DNA from: an uncultured Pelagibacteraceae bacterium
Lineage (GTDB): Bacteria > Pseudomonadota > Alphaproteobacteria > Pelagibacterales > Pelagibacteraceae
Reading direction: 5' to 3'
Length of the DNA stretch: 64,000 nucleotides
NCBI GenBank assembly: GCA_902612575.1
Contig: CACMDZ010000002.1
Location: forward strand, 1 to 64,000
Part shown: piece after piece, positions 1 through 8,755 of the stretch
Layout: every line of letters begins with the position of its first letter
Position numbering within the stretch: position 1 is the first letter of the stretch
Program-made: the position numbers and the translations under genes
The notes under the pieces: generated by a model
What the model saw: only the letters and a program-made list of their open reading frames with translations
What the model was told of the DNA's origin: nothing
Database searches by the model: none

Positions 1-207
1 ACAAAAAGCAAAATTATAATTGAATTTTTACTTTCCCAAAAAAAACTTCCTATTTCTCTAAATGAAATAAGAAATGATAATTTTGTTGAAAAAAAAATGA
101 GTATTGCAAGTTTTAATAGATGCATAAATGAGTTAATTAAATCAAAGAAGATTAAAGTTTATTTAGACACTAATGACAGAAGATCTCAAATTATAGATCT
201 TTTTTAG
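1..207 (+). CDS. C-terminal fragment of a winged-helix regulator-like protein (5' end outside window)
   Basis: An open frame runs from the first base to a TAG at 205-207 and abuts the next ATG at 208. The 68 visible residues are rich in lysine and asparagine. Near the end they contain the string TNDRRSQIIDLF, which resembles the wing and following strand of MarR-type winged-helix proteins (a D-x-R-R element after the recognition helix). The preceding stretch, around ASFNRCINELIKSKKI, fits a recognition helix followed by a turn. The assignment is tentative because the N-terminal part lies outside the window. Direct abutment with the membrane protein at 208 suggests co-transcription. Confidence 0.5.
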   Translation, partial: TKSKIIIEFLLSQKKLPISLNEIRNDNFVEKKMSIASFNRCINELIKSKKIKVYLDTNDRRSQIIDLF

Positions 208-732
208 ATGTTACTAAAGTTCATTAAAATAAATCTTTTAATAATTTTCTTATTTATTTTAAGTTTTTTTTTAATATCTATCCCAGTTGAAACTGAAAAT
301 TTTAATTATGGAAGTTATCTTTTTTTACCTCACTCTATCAGAATTATAGCTGCAGTTATTTTTGGTAAAATAGCATTTTTCGGTCTGTTTGTTTCTCACT
401 TAATAGTATCAGAATTTTCTACCTCTAGATTGATTGATGTTAATTTATTACTCTCTTTAGTGGGTTCCTCATCTTGTTACATTGCTGTTTTTATAACGCA
501 TGTATTCAAAATATCAAAAGTAGATTTCCAAGGAATTGAATTTGAGAAATTACTTTTTATCATTTTGCTTTCTTCCATAATTAATTCTGTTGGTACTTTT
601 TTAGTTTTTGATAATATTTTTGTCTTTTCAAGTTTTAAATTTATTTTTTCTTATTTAATCGGTGATTTTGTGGGAGGTATGATAGGTTTTTATTTATTTA
701 TTAAAATTTATAGTGCGTATAAAAGAAAATAA
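208..732 (+). CDS. Small integral membrane protein of unknown function
   Basis: This 174-residue protein is almost entirely hydrophobic, with about five likely membrane segments (around residues 5-25, 43-65, 78-97, 112-130 and 140-168). The sequence LPHSIRIIAAVIFGK around residue 40 resembles the short PxxxR-xxx-G-K turn of MASE1-like sensory membrane modules, but no cytoplasmic output domain follows, so I do not assign that function. The start at 208 touches the stop of the preceding gene, and its own stop touches the ATG of the DedA-like gene at 733. The three genes therefore probably form one transcript. I do not recognise a specific family. Confidence 0.7.
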   Translation: MLLKFIKINLLIIFLFILSFFLISIPVETENFNYGSYLFLPHSIRIIAAVIFGKIAFFGLFVSHLIVSEFSTSRLIDVNLLLSLVGSSSCYIAVFITHVFKISKVDFQGIEFEKLLFIILLSSIINSVGTFLVFDNIFVFSSFKFIFSYLIGDFVGGMIGFYLFIKIYSAYKRK

Positions 733-1341
733 ATGATTAAAGAATTATATAATAAAACAATTAAACTTGCAGGACATAAAAAATCCAAATCTTTTTTAGG
801 ATTTATATCTTTTATTGAAAGTTTTATATTCCCAATACCACCAGATGTTTTGATAATTCCTATGACAATAGCTAGAAAACATGAATGGATTAGAATTGCA
901 TTAATTGCAACTATAGGATCTGTTTTGGGAGCTTGCCTTGGCTATCTTATTGGATATGTTTTCTTTAACGAAATTGGCCTTAAAATTTTTGCGATTTATG
1001 GTGTAGATGATGCTTCATTTTTAAAAGATAAAGTTTCCTCAGAGGGCGGTGTTATAGCCTGGATAACTCTCTTAGCAATTGCTGGATTTTCACCAGTGCC
1101 TTTTAAGTTACTTACAATTACAAGCGGTTTTATAAACTTTAATATTTTGTATTTTATTATTATTTCTCTTTTAACAAGAGGATCACGTTTTTTTTTAATA
1201 GCATTTTTAGTTGGAAACTTTGGATCTACAATGAAAAAGATTATTGAAAAAAAACTTCTAAAATTTTCTATTATTTTATCAATTATTTTGATTATTTTTG
1301 CATATACTATTTATATATTTTTAAATAATTTTATTAATTAA
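733..1341 (+). CDS. yqaA: YqaA/DedA-family membrane protein (VTT domain)
   Basis: The 202-residue protein has the layout of the small YqaA branch of the DedA/VTT family. An N-terminal re-entrant region carries FIESFIFPIPPDVLIIP (about residues 28-44), followed by a glycine-rich membrane segment (GSVLGACLGYLIGY) and two further C-terminal segments. The family is known for inner-membrane lipid transport and membrane homeostasis. The substrate here cannot be read from sequence. It starts directly after the stop of the upstream membrane protein and is followed two bases later by dsbB. Confidence 0.85.
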   Translation: MIKELYNKTIKLAGHKKSKSFLGFISFIESFIFPIPPDVLIIPMTIARKHEWIRIALIATIGSVLGACLGYLIGYVFFNEIGLKIFAIYGVDDASFLKDKVSSEGGVIAWITLLAIAGFSPVPFKLLTITSGFINFNILYFIIISLLTRGSRFFLIAFLVGNFGSTMKKIIEKKLLKFSIILSIILIIFAYTIYIFLNNFIN

Positions 1342-1343
1342 AT

Positions 1344-1823
1344 ATGATCCTATTTCCAAATAGAAAAAATTTTTATGTGATTATTTTTTTTATCTCATTA
1401 ATTTCAATAATTTCCGCGTTATACATTGAGCATGTATTGAAGTATCAACCATGTAAATTATGTATTTATCAAAGGTTACCTTACCTAGCTGCAATATTTG
1501 TAAGTCTTATTGGTTTTAATTATTCGAATAATGATAAAATTTTAATAGTTACAATTATGATATTTACTTTGAGCGCCATACTATCTGGATATCATTTTGG
1601 AATTGAGAATAGTATATTTGATGAGCTTTCAGCCTGCACAAGTGGATCATCAGATATTTTAAATAAATCGAAATTACTAGAGTCTCTTAACAAAAATATG
1701 CCTGTTAACTGTAAAGATGCTACTTTTAAAATTCTTGGGGTTTCACTAGCGGCAATTAATACAATTTTATCAATTTTAATTGTTATTTTTTCTATTAGAA
1801 CATTGACCTATGAAAAAAACTAA
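1344..1823 (+). CDS. dsbB: Disulfide bond formation protein DsbB
   Basis: This is the inner-membrane quinone reductase that reoxidises the periplasmic thiol oxidase DsbA. The first redox pair is C37-x-x-C40 in CKLCIYQR, the DsbB hallmark with its following Q-R, which contacts quinone. The second periplasmic loop supplies C98 and C123, so all four redox cysteines are present. Four membrane segments flank these loops and the length of 159 residues is normal. Its stop overlaps the start of coq7 by 14 bases. The pairing is apt because DsbB passes its electrons to ubiquinone. Confidence 0.92.
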   Translation: MILFPNRKNFYVIIFFISLISIISALYIEHVLKYQPCKLCIYQRLPYLAAIFVSLIGFNYSNNDKILIVTIMIFTLSAILSGYHFGIENSIFDELSACTSGSSDILNKSKLLESLNKNMPVNCKDATFKILGVSLAAINTILSILIVIFSIRTLTYEKN

Positions 1824-2343
1824 TAAAAAAAAACTAGAAGAATTTATAAGAGTAGATCATGCTGGAGAAAGAGGTGCAATTAAAATTTATGAAGGTCAAT
1901 TGCTTGCTTTAAATACCATTATAAAAAATGATGATTTAAAAAAAAAAATCAGTGAAATGAAAAAGCATGAAGAGGAACACTCAAATTTTTTTGAAGATGA
2001 AATAGAAAAAAGAAATATCAAACCAACTAAATTACTACCATTATGGGATTTGCTTGGATTGGGTCTTGGATTTGGTTCAACAATACTTGGAAAAAGGGCT
2101 GCTATGTTATGCACAGCTTCTGTTGAAGAGGTAATTGATGAACATTACAAAAGTCAAATTGATCAAATAGAGGTGGATGAAAAAGATTTAAAAGAAAAAA
2201 TAACAAAATTTAGAAAAGATGAATTGGATCATAAAGATATAGCTTACGAGGAAGGAGCTACAAAAAAAGGCTTATACTCGATCATGGACAAAGTTATAAA
2301 AACAGGCTCGAAGATAGCAATAAAAATCTCTGAAAAAATTTAG
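1810..2343 (+). CDS. coq7: Coq7-type demethoxyubiquinone hydroxylase
   Basis: This is a di-iron monooxygenase for a late ring hydroxylation in ubiquinone synthesis, replacing the flavoprotein UbiF of enterics. The N-terminus FIRVDHAGERGAIKIYEGQ is the Coq7 signature and gives the first iron ligand glutamate. Later ExxH pairs appear in KKHEEEHSNFF and DELDHKDIA, with another ligand glutamate in SVEEVIDEHY. The 177 residues match bacterial Coq7 proteins. The gene overlaps dsbB by 14 bases and ends exactly one base before the stop of the convergent HNH gene. No terminator is visible in that junction. Confidence 0.93.
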   Translation: MKKTNKKKLEEFIRVDHAGERGAIKIYEGQLLALNTIIKNDDLKKKISEMKKHEEEHSNFFEDEIEKRNIKPTKLLPLWDLLGLGLGFGSTILGKRAAMLCTASVEEVIDEHYKSQIDQIEVDEKDLKEKITKFRKDELDHKDIAYEEGATKKGLYSIMDKVIKTGSKIAIKISEKI

Positions 2344-2913
2344 TTACGGTTCAAGTTCAACATCCCAATACAAATAATCCATCCAGCTTTTATGTAAAAA
2401 ATTTGGTGGAAAATTCTTACCATTTTTATGTAAATCTTCTGTAGTAGGTTGAAAAGGCCATTGATTAAGTGTCATACCAGAGTCCTTGATCAATCTCCCA
2501 CCTTTTTTTACATTGCATGCCGAGCAGGCAGTCACAACATTATCCCAATCAGTTTTACCTCCTTTTGATCTTGGAAGTAAATGATCAAAAGTTAATTCAT
2601 TTTTACTACCACAGTATTGGCAGCTAAATTTATCTCTTAAAAACACATTAAATCTTGTAAAGTTTGGATTAGACTGTGGTCTTATATATGACTTAAGTGC
2701 AATAACACTTGGAAGTTTCATGCTAAAAGACGGACTTCTAATTTGCCTATCATAGTAACTAACTATTGTAACTCTATCTAAGAAAACAGATTTTATCGAA
2801 TCCTGCCAACTCCATAACGAAAGCGGATAATAACTTAAAGGTCTATAATCTGCATTTAATACTAATGCAGGACACTTTTCTAAAGAAATATTTTGATCAG
2901 TTAACTCAATCAT
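2344..2913 (-). CDS. HNH endonuclease family protein
   Basis: An N-terminal region typical of alphaproteobacterial chromosomal HNH proteins (ALVLNADYRPLSYYPLSLWS) is followed by an HNH nuclease core. The core has CQYCG, then the catalytic LTFDHLLPRSKGG, then N-VVTACSACN, giving two zinc CxxC pairs around the DH-N-H metal site. Family members are common single-copy genes of unclear role, possibly DNA repair. An upstream in-frame ATG at 2928 would add MYVLV. I prefer the ATG at 2913 because homologs begin near the conserved ALVLNADY block. The gene is convergent with coq7 with no spacer. Confidence 0.85.
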   Translation of the reverse strand: MIELTDQNISLEKCPALVLNADYRPLSYYPLSLWSWQDSIKSVFLDRVTIVSYYDRQIRSPSFSMKLPSVIALKSYIRPQSNPNFTRFNVFLRDKFSCQYCGSKNELTFDHLLPRSKGGKTDWDNVVTACSACNVKKGGRLIKDSGMTLNQWPFQPTTEDLHKNGKNFPPNFLHKSWMDYLYWDVELEP

Positions 2914-2974
2914 AACTAAAACATACATTAAATATTTTTTTAATCAACACCACTAATTATATTTCTAGGATTTA

Positions 2975-3631
2975 TTAACTTATTAATTTTTTTTTAATAA
3001 AGTTTAATGCCGCACTTGAAGCCTCGATCGGAATATGATGATCACAGTTTTTGATCATTAATGTTTCAATTTTAATTTTATTTCTAATAAAAAAATCCTT
3101 AGCTTCTAATAAATTATTTGGTGGTACAATTGGATCATTTTCACCATGTATCATCAAAATGTTTGTTTTGTTTTTTATTCTAGAAGATAGATCTTGCATA
3201 TTAATAATTTTTCCAGAAAATCCTACAATACAACTAAATTTTTTTTCTGATGTTAAACCAACATTTAATGACATCATACATCCTTGACTAAACCCAGATA
3301 AACATATTCGTGAATAATTTAATTTAAAATGATCACTCACTTCAAATATATAATTTTTCAAAATAATTTCTGCTTTTTTGGACTCTTGAAGTATATATTT
3401 AGAGTCTTCTGTATTTAGATCAAACCATTGGTAACCTATTGGATTTATGCTACACGTTTCTTGTGCATCTGGACATAAAAAAACAGTATTTTTTAAAAAT
3501 CGTCTCCAATTAAGTGTAAGCATACTGATATCTTTTCCATCACCACCATACCCATGAAGTAAAATTACTGCATTTTTAATTTCCTCGTCATTTTCGGGTT
3601 TTATAACCGTTGTATTTAGGGAAAATTTCAT
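2975..3631 (-). CDS. Phospholipase/carboxylesterase family alpha/beta hydrolase
   Basis: This serine esterase of the YpfH / acyl-protein-thioesterase group has the oxyanion region VILLHGYGGDG near residue 30. The nucleophile elbow is GFSQG, with the acid in HGENDPIVP and the catalytic histidine in CDHHIP, so the triad is complete. There is no signal peptide, so it is cytoplasmic. The ATG at 3631 overlaps the stop of the upstream TlpA-like gene as ATGA (3628-3631), which implies translational coupling. An ATG further upstream at 3649 would force an 18-base longer overlap and is less likely. The natural substrate is unknown. Confidence 0.87.
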   Translation of the reverse strand: MKFSLNTTVIKPENDEEIKNAVILLHGYGGDGKDISMLTLNWRRFLKNTVFLCPDAQETCSINPIGYQWFDLNTEDSKYILQESKKAEIILKNYIFEVSDHFKLNYSRICLSGFSQGCMMSLNVGLTSEKKFSCIVGFSGKIINMQDLSSRIKNKTNILMIHGENDPIVPPNNLLEAKDFFIRNKIKIETLMIKNCDHHIPIEASSAALNFIKKKLIS

Positions 3632-4158
3632 AAATTTTTTGATAACCAATCAAGTAATGATTGATCATTGAAGTCAATATAGCCAACAATTCTTCCAACT
3701 TCAAAACCATTTCTGTCAATTAATATTGTTGTAGGTAATCCACGTATCTTAAATAACTGAGAAAATTCTGGACCAGATCCTGTAAATATTTCTAAATTTT
3801 CAATTTTAAATTCATCAAAAAATTTTTTTGATTTTTCATAGCTATCTCCACCAATATTAATAGGAATTATATTAAAATTTTTAAAATCATTTAATGCTTT
3901 TAAATTATCTAGAGAAGGCATTTCTTTTTTACAAGGTGCACACCAAGTGGCCCAGAAGTTTATTATTAGTGGATTCTGCTTGTAATTATTTAAACTCACT
4001 TTTTGGGCTTCAGATTTAATAAATTCTATATTTTCAATTTTTTTCTTGTCTTTATGTACTATAAGATTCTTTATTTCTGGACGTTCTATTGAATATGAAG
4101 TGCTAGATGATATTAAGTAAAATATAATTATAAGTTTTTTAAAAAAAATGATTTTCAT
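3628..4158 (-). CDS. TlpA-like periplasmic thioredoxin
   Basis: A hydrophobic N-terminal signal or anchor (about residues 5-22) precedes a thioredoxin-fold domain of the TlpA/ResA type. The active site is WATWCAPCKKEMPSL, and the cis-proline region is GLPTTILIDRNG. Such proteins act as periplasmic thiol reductants, for example in cytochrome c or oxidase maturation. The partner cannot be read here. The gene lies divergent from argH with only 23 bp between the start codons and is coupled to the downstream esterase by an ATGA overlap. A close location to argH is common in alphaproteobacteria. Confidence 0.88.
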   Translation of the reverse strand: MKIIFFKKLIIIFYLISSSTSYSIERPEIKNLIVHKDKKKIENIEFIKSEAQKVSLNNYKQNPLIINFWATWCAPCKKEMPSLDNLKALNDFKNFNIIPINIGGDSYEKSKKFFDEFKIENLEIFTGSGPEFSQLFKIRGLPTTILIDRNGFEVGRIVGYIDFNDQSLLDWLSKNL

Positions 4159-4181
4159 AAAATTTATGCTAATTAAATATC

Positions 4182-5570
4182 ATGGGTAAAAATAAAAACA
4201 ATCTACCAATTTGGAATACAAGAATAAAAAAAAATTCAACAAACCTATTCAAAAAAGTTGGTGGATCGCTGTCAGTTGATAAAAGATTATTTAGAGAAGA
4301 TATAGATGCATCGATTGTTCATGTTGAAATGCTCTTCAAGCAGAAAATTATTAATTTTAAAATCAAGAATAAAATTGTTTGGGGCCTAAATAGAATCAAA
4401 AATGAAATTATTAAAAAAAAATTTATTTTTGATGAAAAACTTGAAGATATACACATGAATATAGAACATAGGCTTTTTGAACTTATTGGAGAAGATGCTG
4501 GATATATTCATACTGCAAGATCAAGAAATGACCAAGTAGTTACAGATTTTAAAATTTGGCTAAAGAAAGCAAATAAGGAAATTATTAAAAATATTGATTT
4601 AACAAATAAAAATATTTTAAAGAAGGCTGAAAAAAACATTGAAACTATAATGCCTGGTTTTACACATCTTAAAAATGCACAACCAGTTTCATTTGCACAT
4701 TACTTAATGGCCTATTTAGAAATGTTTAATAGAGATAAAATAAGATTTGAAAACAATCTTAATAGTCTGAATGAAAATCCATTGGGAGCAGCTGCTTTGA
4801 CTGGAACGTCATTTAAAATTGATAGATTTTATACATCAAAAAAATTAGGTTTTAAAAAACCAACTAAAAACTCAATTGATACAGTATCTGACAGAGATTT
4901 TGTAATTGACTTTCTTTATTCATGTTCGACGTGTGCGGTACATATCTCTAGGATTGCAGAAGAGTTTATAATTTGGAATTCTGACGCTTTCAAACTTATA
5001 GATTTAAATGATAAGATAGTTACTGGATCATCAATTATGCCTCAAAAAAAGAACCCTGACCCACTAGAATACCTAAGAGGTAAAACAGGTTTTGTGTTTG
5101 GAAACCTTTTTTCAATGTTAACAACATTAAAAGGATTGCCGTTATCATATTTTAAAGATTTACAAGACGACAAAGAAATTGTTTTTGCAACATTTGATCA
5201 ATTAAAAAATTCTTTGATTATATTAAATGATGTTATCAAAAATTTTTCGCCAAATAAAAAAAGAATGCTTGAACTTGCTGAAACTGGTTTCATAACTGCA
5301 ACAGATTTAGCAGACTATATGGTTAGAGAATTAAATTATCCGTTTAGAAAGGCTTATTTACAAACAGCAAAAATTATAAATTTTGCAGAAAAAAATAAAA
5401 AAAAATTGGCAGAACTAACTCTGAAAGAGATAAATAAAATTGAAAAGGGTTTTACATCTGATGTTCTTAAAGTTTTTGACCTAAAAAAATCTGTAAATTC
5501 TAAAGTTTCATATGGAGGAACTTCTTTTGATAATATTAAGAAGATGATATTAAGTTACAAAAATAAATAA
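4182..5570 (+). CDS. argH: Argininosuccinate lyase
   Basis: ArgH catalyses the last step of arginine synthesis, cleaving argininosuccinate to arginine and fumarate. The 462 residues contain the fumarase/aspartase-superfamily signature GSSIMPQKKNPD (about residue 284), the ARSRNDQV block, and TGFITATDLADY near the C-terminus. The start MGKNKNNLPIWNTRIK is consistent with homologs. It is the first gene of a run argH - lipoprotein - lysA - plsC with gaps of a few bases, the usual alphaproteobacterial order. It lies divergent from the TlpA-like gene. Confidence 0.96.
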   Translation: MGKNKNNLPIWNTRIKKNSTNLFKKVGGSLSVDKRLFREDIDASIVHVEMLFKQKIINFKIKNKIVWGLNRIKNEIIKKKFIFDEKLEDIHMNIEHRLFELIGEDAGYIHTARSRNDQVVTDFKIWLKKANKEIIKNIDLTNKNILKKAEKNIETIMPGFTHLKNAQPVSFAHYLMAYLEMFNRDKIRFENNLNSLNENPLGAAALTGTSFKIDRFYTSKKLGFKKPTKNSIDTVSDRDFVIDFLYSCSTCAVHISRIAEEFIIWNSDAFKLIDLNDKIVTGSSIMPQKKNPDPLEYLRGKTGFVFGNLFSMLTTLKGLPLSYFKDLQDDKEIVFATFDQLKNSLIILNDVIKNFSPNKKRMLELAETGFITATDLADYMVRELNYPFRKAYLQTAKIINFAEKNKKKLAELTLKEINKIEKGFTSDVLKVFDLKKSVNSKVSYGGTSFDNIKKMILSYKNK

Positions 5571-5572
5571 CT

Positions 5573-5734
5573 ATGTTTAATAAAATAATTCTAATTTTTA
5601 TATGCCTTTCTTTATTAATATCATGTGGTAGAAAAAATGAACCAAAATATGAAGCGTTATTAAATATCGGTAAAGTACCTTCAGACCCATATAATATTCT
5701 TGAAATGCCAAAAAAAAATGAAATATATCAATAA
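5573..5734 (+). CDS. LptM-like small lipoprotein
   Basis: This 53-codon gene is short but clear. It begins two bases after the argH stop and encodes a hydrophobic signal ending in LLISCG, a lipobox, followed by RKNEPKYEAL. The CG-R-K-x-x-P pattern right after the lipidated cysteine matches the small LptM/YifL lipoproteins. In other proteobacteria these sit next to argH, lysA or dapF and assist maturation of the LptD/E LPS translocon. An lptE gene occurs elsewhere in the window. The last 17 bases overlap the lysA start. The LptM role is inferred from the motif and synteny. Confidence 0.75.
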   Translation: MFNKIILIFICLSLLISCGRKNEPKYEALLNIGKVPSDPYNILEMPKKNEIYQ

Positions 5735-6932
5735 TATTTTTACTTTAGAAAATTGCAGCCTTAACGAAGTAATAAAAAAATTTGAAACACCTTTTTTTTG
5801 TTATTCTGAGAAAAAAATTAGAGAAAATATTAATAATTTTAAAAATAGTTTTAAATCATTTTCTCCTATTATTTGTTTTTCAACAAAGTCTAACTGCAAT
5901 CTAGAAATACTTAAGCAGATAAAACGAAATGGATTGGGTGCTGACGTTGTCTCAAAAGGAGAATTAATGATAGCTCTCAAGGCAGGTATAGACAAAAAAA
6001 AAATAGTTTTTTCTGGTGTAGGTAAAACTAGAGCAGAATTAATATATGCAATTGATAAAAATATTTTATTGATTAATTGTGAATCAAAAAGTGAAATTTT
6101 AGAAATTGAAAATATAGCTAAATCTAAGAATAAAAAAGTAGATGTAGGCATTAGATTAAATCCTAATACTGATGCTAAAACACTTAAACAAATTTCAACT
6201 GGTAAAAAAGAAAATAAATTTGGAATCAATGAAAAATCATTTTTTGAAGTTGTAAACCTAATTAAAATGTCAAAACATTTGAATTTAAAATGTTTAAGTG
6301 TTCATATTGGAAGTCAGATACTTGATCATAAGCCTTATGAAAAAATGCTAAATGTTTTAGATAGATTAATTAAAAAAATTAGTTTTAATTTTAAATATAT
6401 AGACCTAGGTGGTGGTATGGGTATTGATTATAATAAGGATAATAAAAAATTTAATTATAAAAAATATAATAAAATTATAAAAAAATTTCTTAAAAAACAC
6501 AAAAGTAAAATTATATTTGAACCTGGTAGATCAATAATAGGTGATACAGCAATACTAGTATCAAAAATAATTTATATTAAGCAAAATTCTTCAAAAGATT
6601 TTGTTATTGTTGACGCTGCAATGAATGACTTTATGAGACCTGCATTGTATGGAGCTAAACATAGAATTATTCCATTAAAAAAAACTAATAAAAAGACAAA
6701 TAAAAAATATGATTTTGTTGGTCCTATTTGTGAAACGACTGATAAATTTTTGACCACTAACAAGTTTCAGAAACTTAATGAAAAAGACTATATTATAATT
6801 TGTGATGTTGGAGCTTACGGTTCATCATTAAGCTCTAATTATAATATTAGACCGAAATTAGCTGAAATATTAATTAAAGGATCTAAAATTAAAGTAATTA
6901 AAAAAAGACAAAGACTAGAAGATATAATTTAG
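5718..6932 (+). CDS. lysA: Diaminopimelate decarboxylase
   Basis: LysA is the PLP-dependent decarboxylase that makes L-lysine from meso-diaminopimelate. The PLP lysine lies in ICFSTKSNCN. The HIGSQ motif, the glycine-rich phosphate loop DLGGGMGIDY, FEPGRSI and GPICETTDKF are all present in family order. I chose the ATG at 5718 (MKYINNIF). A TTG at 5700 would add six residues lying deeper in the preceding lipoprotein gene. The 404-residue length is normal. Together with dapB at 52.8 kb this supports complete lysine and peptidoglycan precursor synthesis. Confidence 0.95.
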   Translation: MKYINNIFTLENCSLNEVIKKFETPFFCYSEKKIRENINNFKNSFKSFSPIICFSTKSNCNLEILKQIKRNGLGADVVSKGELMIALKAGIDKKKIVFSGVGKTRAELIYAIDKNILLINCESKSEILEIENIAKSKNKKVDVGIRLNPNTDAKTLKQISTGKKENKFGINEKSFFEVVNLIKMSKHLNLKCLSVHIGSQILDHKPYEKMLNVLDRLIKKISFNFKYIDLGGGMGIDYNKDNKKFNYKKYNKIIKKFLKKHKSKIIFEPGRSIIGDTAILVSKIIYIKQNSSKDFVIVDAAMNDFMRPALYGAKHRIIPLKKTNKKTNKKYDFVGPICETTDKFLTTNKFQKLNEKDYIIICDVGAYGSSLSSNYNIRPKLAEILIKGSKIKVIKKRQRLEDII

Positions 6933-6944
6933 TTTTTGACAAAG

Positions 6945-7646
6945 ATGATACAAAAATCTCTATTTTTATTTTTTTTCTTTTTAGGTATTTCCATAATATC
7001 AATATTATTTTTACCAACACTTCTTATGCCAACTAAAATAGTTTTGTTTGGTGGGAAACTTATGGGAAAATGGTCAAGTATCTGTCTTAAAATATTTTTA
7101 CAAACAAATATTATTATTAAAGGAAGGGAAAATATAATTAAAGATCAGAAGTTTTTTATTGCTTGTTCACATCAATCAATGTTTGAGACATTTTATTTAC
7201 AAACAATTTTTAATTCACCAATATTTATTTTGAAACATGAATTAATTAAATTGCCTATTTTTGGATGGTACTTAAAAAAGATAGGGTCAGTATCAGTTAA
7301 TAGAAATAAAATTAGTAAAGATAATTTAGGACTTATTGAAAAAATAAAAAACGCAATGAAAATTTCTAATAGACCAATAATTATTTTTCCCCAAGGCACA
7401 AGAGTTTTGCCAAATGAAACTGTTCCATTTAAAAAAGGAGTTGGAAGAATTTACATGGAATTAAAAATTAGCTGTCAACCTGTAGCGATAAACTCTGGAA
7501 ATGTTTGGCCTAAAAATGGTAAATTAGTGCCTAAAAGGACAATAACAATATCTATTCTTCCAATGGTAAAACCTGGAATGAATGAAGCTGAATTTACCAG
7601 TTTTATAGAAGATAAAATATATAACGAATTAAGGCTAATAAATTAA
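6945..7646 (+). CDS. plsC: 1-acyl-sn-glycerol-3-phosphate acyltransferase (PlsC)
   Basis: This membrane acyltransferase makes phosphatidic acid. A hydrophobic N-terminal segment precedes the catalytic HX4E variant HQSMFET, the GSVSVNRN block, and FPQGTR (family motif III, usually FPEGTR). The HX4E form is common in alphaproteobacterial PlsC proteins. The ATG at 6945 is preferred to a TTG nine bases earlier. The gene ends in a 4-base stop overlap with the convergent dnaN gene (7643-7646), so there is no room for a terminator between them. Confidence 0.9.
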   Translation: MIQKSLFLFFFFLGISIISILFLPTLLMPTKIVLFGGKLMGKWSSICLKIFLQTNIIIKGRENIIKDQKFFIACSHQSMFETFYLQTIFNSPIFILKHELIKLPIFGWYLKKIGSVSVNRNKISKDNLGLIEKIKNAMKISNRPIIIFPQGTRVLPNETVPFKKGVGRIYMELKISCQPVAINSGNVWPKNGKLVPKRTITISILPMVKPGMNEAEFTSFIEDKIYNELRLIN

Positions 7647-8755
7647 CCTTTCATTGGCATAACCACATAAATACTATCGTAATCTGCTGGATCTCTAATC
7701 AGGGCTGGTGATCCGGTATCTTTAAGGTAAATCTCAATAGTGTCTCCGTCAAGTTGAGATGCAACATCAATTAGATATCTTGAGTTAAAACTAATATCTA
7801 ATTCATGATCAAACTTTACGCTTAAACTCTCCTTACCATCACCACTGTTTGTGTTATTGACTGATAGATCAAGGTTATCTTTTGTGAGATTAAATTTAAC
7901 TCCGTCTTTTTTGTCTAGTGAAACTGACGCTACTCTATCTACAGAATTTAGAAAAGATTTTAAATTTACTTCTAATTTTTTTTGATTTTCTTTAGGGACT
8001 ACTTGAACATAATTTGGGAACTTACCATCAATAAGTTTAGAAATTAATATACTGTTATTAATTTCAAACTTAATTTTTGATTTAATATTGGATATTTTCA
8101 CTTCACCATCATAATCCTCAAGTAATGAACATAGTTGAAATATCGTCTTTTTTGGCAAGATAATCTGTTCAAATTGTACTTTATTTTGAAGTCTTATTTT
8201 TGATATAGACATCCTATGACTATCAGTTGCTGCAGCTGTTAAAAAAATTTTATCATCTATCTCAGTCTGATGAATAAAAATTCCACTCAGATAATGTCTA
8301 GTCTCATCATTAGATACAGAAAACTTACATTTATTAAGTAGCTTGAGTAATTCTTTTGATTTAATGGAAAACTCATTTTCACTAAAATTTTCATCTGTTA
8401 AAGGAAATTCTGTTGCACTTATACAATTTAAGTTAAAAACGGATTTATCAGTTTCCAAGTGTAATTTACTTTCGCTAGGATTAGAAAAATTAATTTTACT
8501 TCCTGAAGAAAACTTTCTCACAATGTCATACATTATAGAGGATGATGATGTTGTTTTGCCCTCCTCTAATATTTCAACATTAGGAATTTGGTGTATAAAA
8601 ATTAGATCAAGATCAGTAGCTGTAATCGTTAACTTTGCATTACTCACATCTAAAAGTACATTTGAAAGTATTGGTAAAGTACTCCTTTTTTCAATTACAC
8701 CTTGACAATAATTTAATGATTTTTGAAGATCTTGTTGATTTACACTAAACTTCAT
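7643..8755 (-). CDS. dnaN: DNA polymerase III beta subunit (sliding clamp)
   Basis: The 370-residue clamp begins MKFSVNQQDLQKSL and ends with the conserved VYVVMPMKG-like tail (DSIYVVMPMKG). Three clamp domains are discernible, and GVIEKRSTLPILSNVLL is the usual first-domain block. It forms the dimeric processivity ring around DNA. Its start overlaps the dnaA stop by 11 bases, so the dnaA-dnaN pair is translationally linked. Downstream it interlocks with plsC at the stop codons. Confidence 0.96.
   Translation of the reverse strand: MKFSVNQQDLQKSLNYCQGVIEKRSTLPILSNVLLDVSNAKLTITATDLDLIFIHQIPNVEILEEGKTTSSSSIMYDIVRKFSSGSKINFSNPSESKLHLETDKSVFNLNCISATEFPLTDENFSENEFSIKSKELLKLLNKCKFSVSNDETRHYLSGIFIHQTEIDDKIFLTAAATDSHRMSISKIRLQNKVQFEQIILPKKTIFQLCSLLEDYDGEVKISNIKSKIKFEINNSILISKLIDGKFPNYVQVVPKENQKKLEVNLKSFLNSVDRVASVSLDKKDGVKFNLTKDNLDLSVNNTNSGDGKESLSVKFDHELDISFNSRYLIDVASQLDGDTIEIYLKDTGSPALIRDPADYDSIYVVMPMKG

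Noticed and set aside
6936..6944. TTGACA-like string at 6937 just before plsC
   Set aside because: It lies only a few bases upstream of the ATG, so it cannot be a -35 element for this gene.
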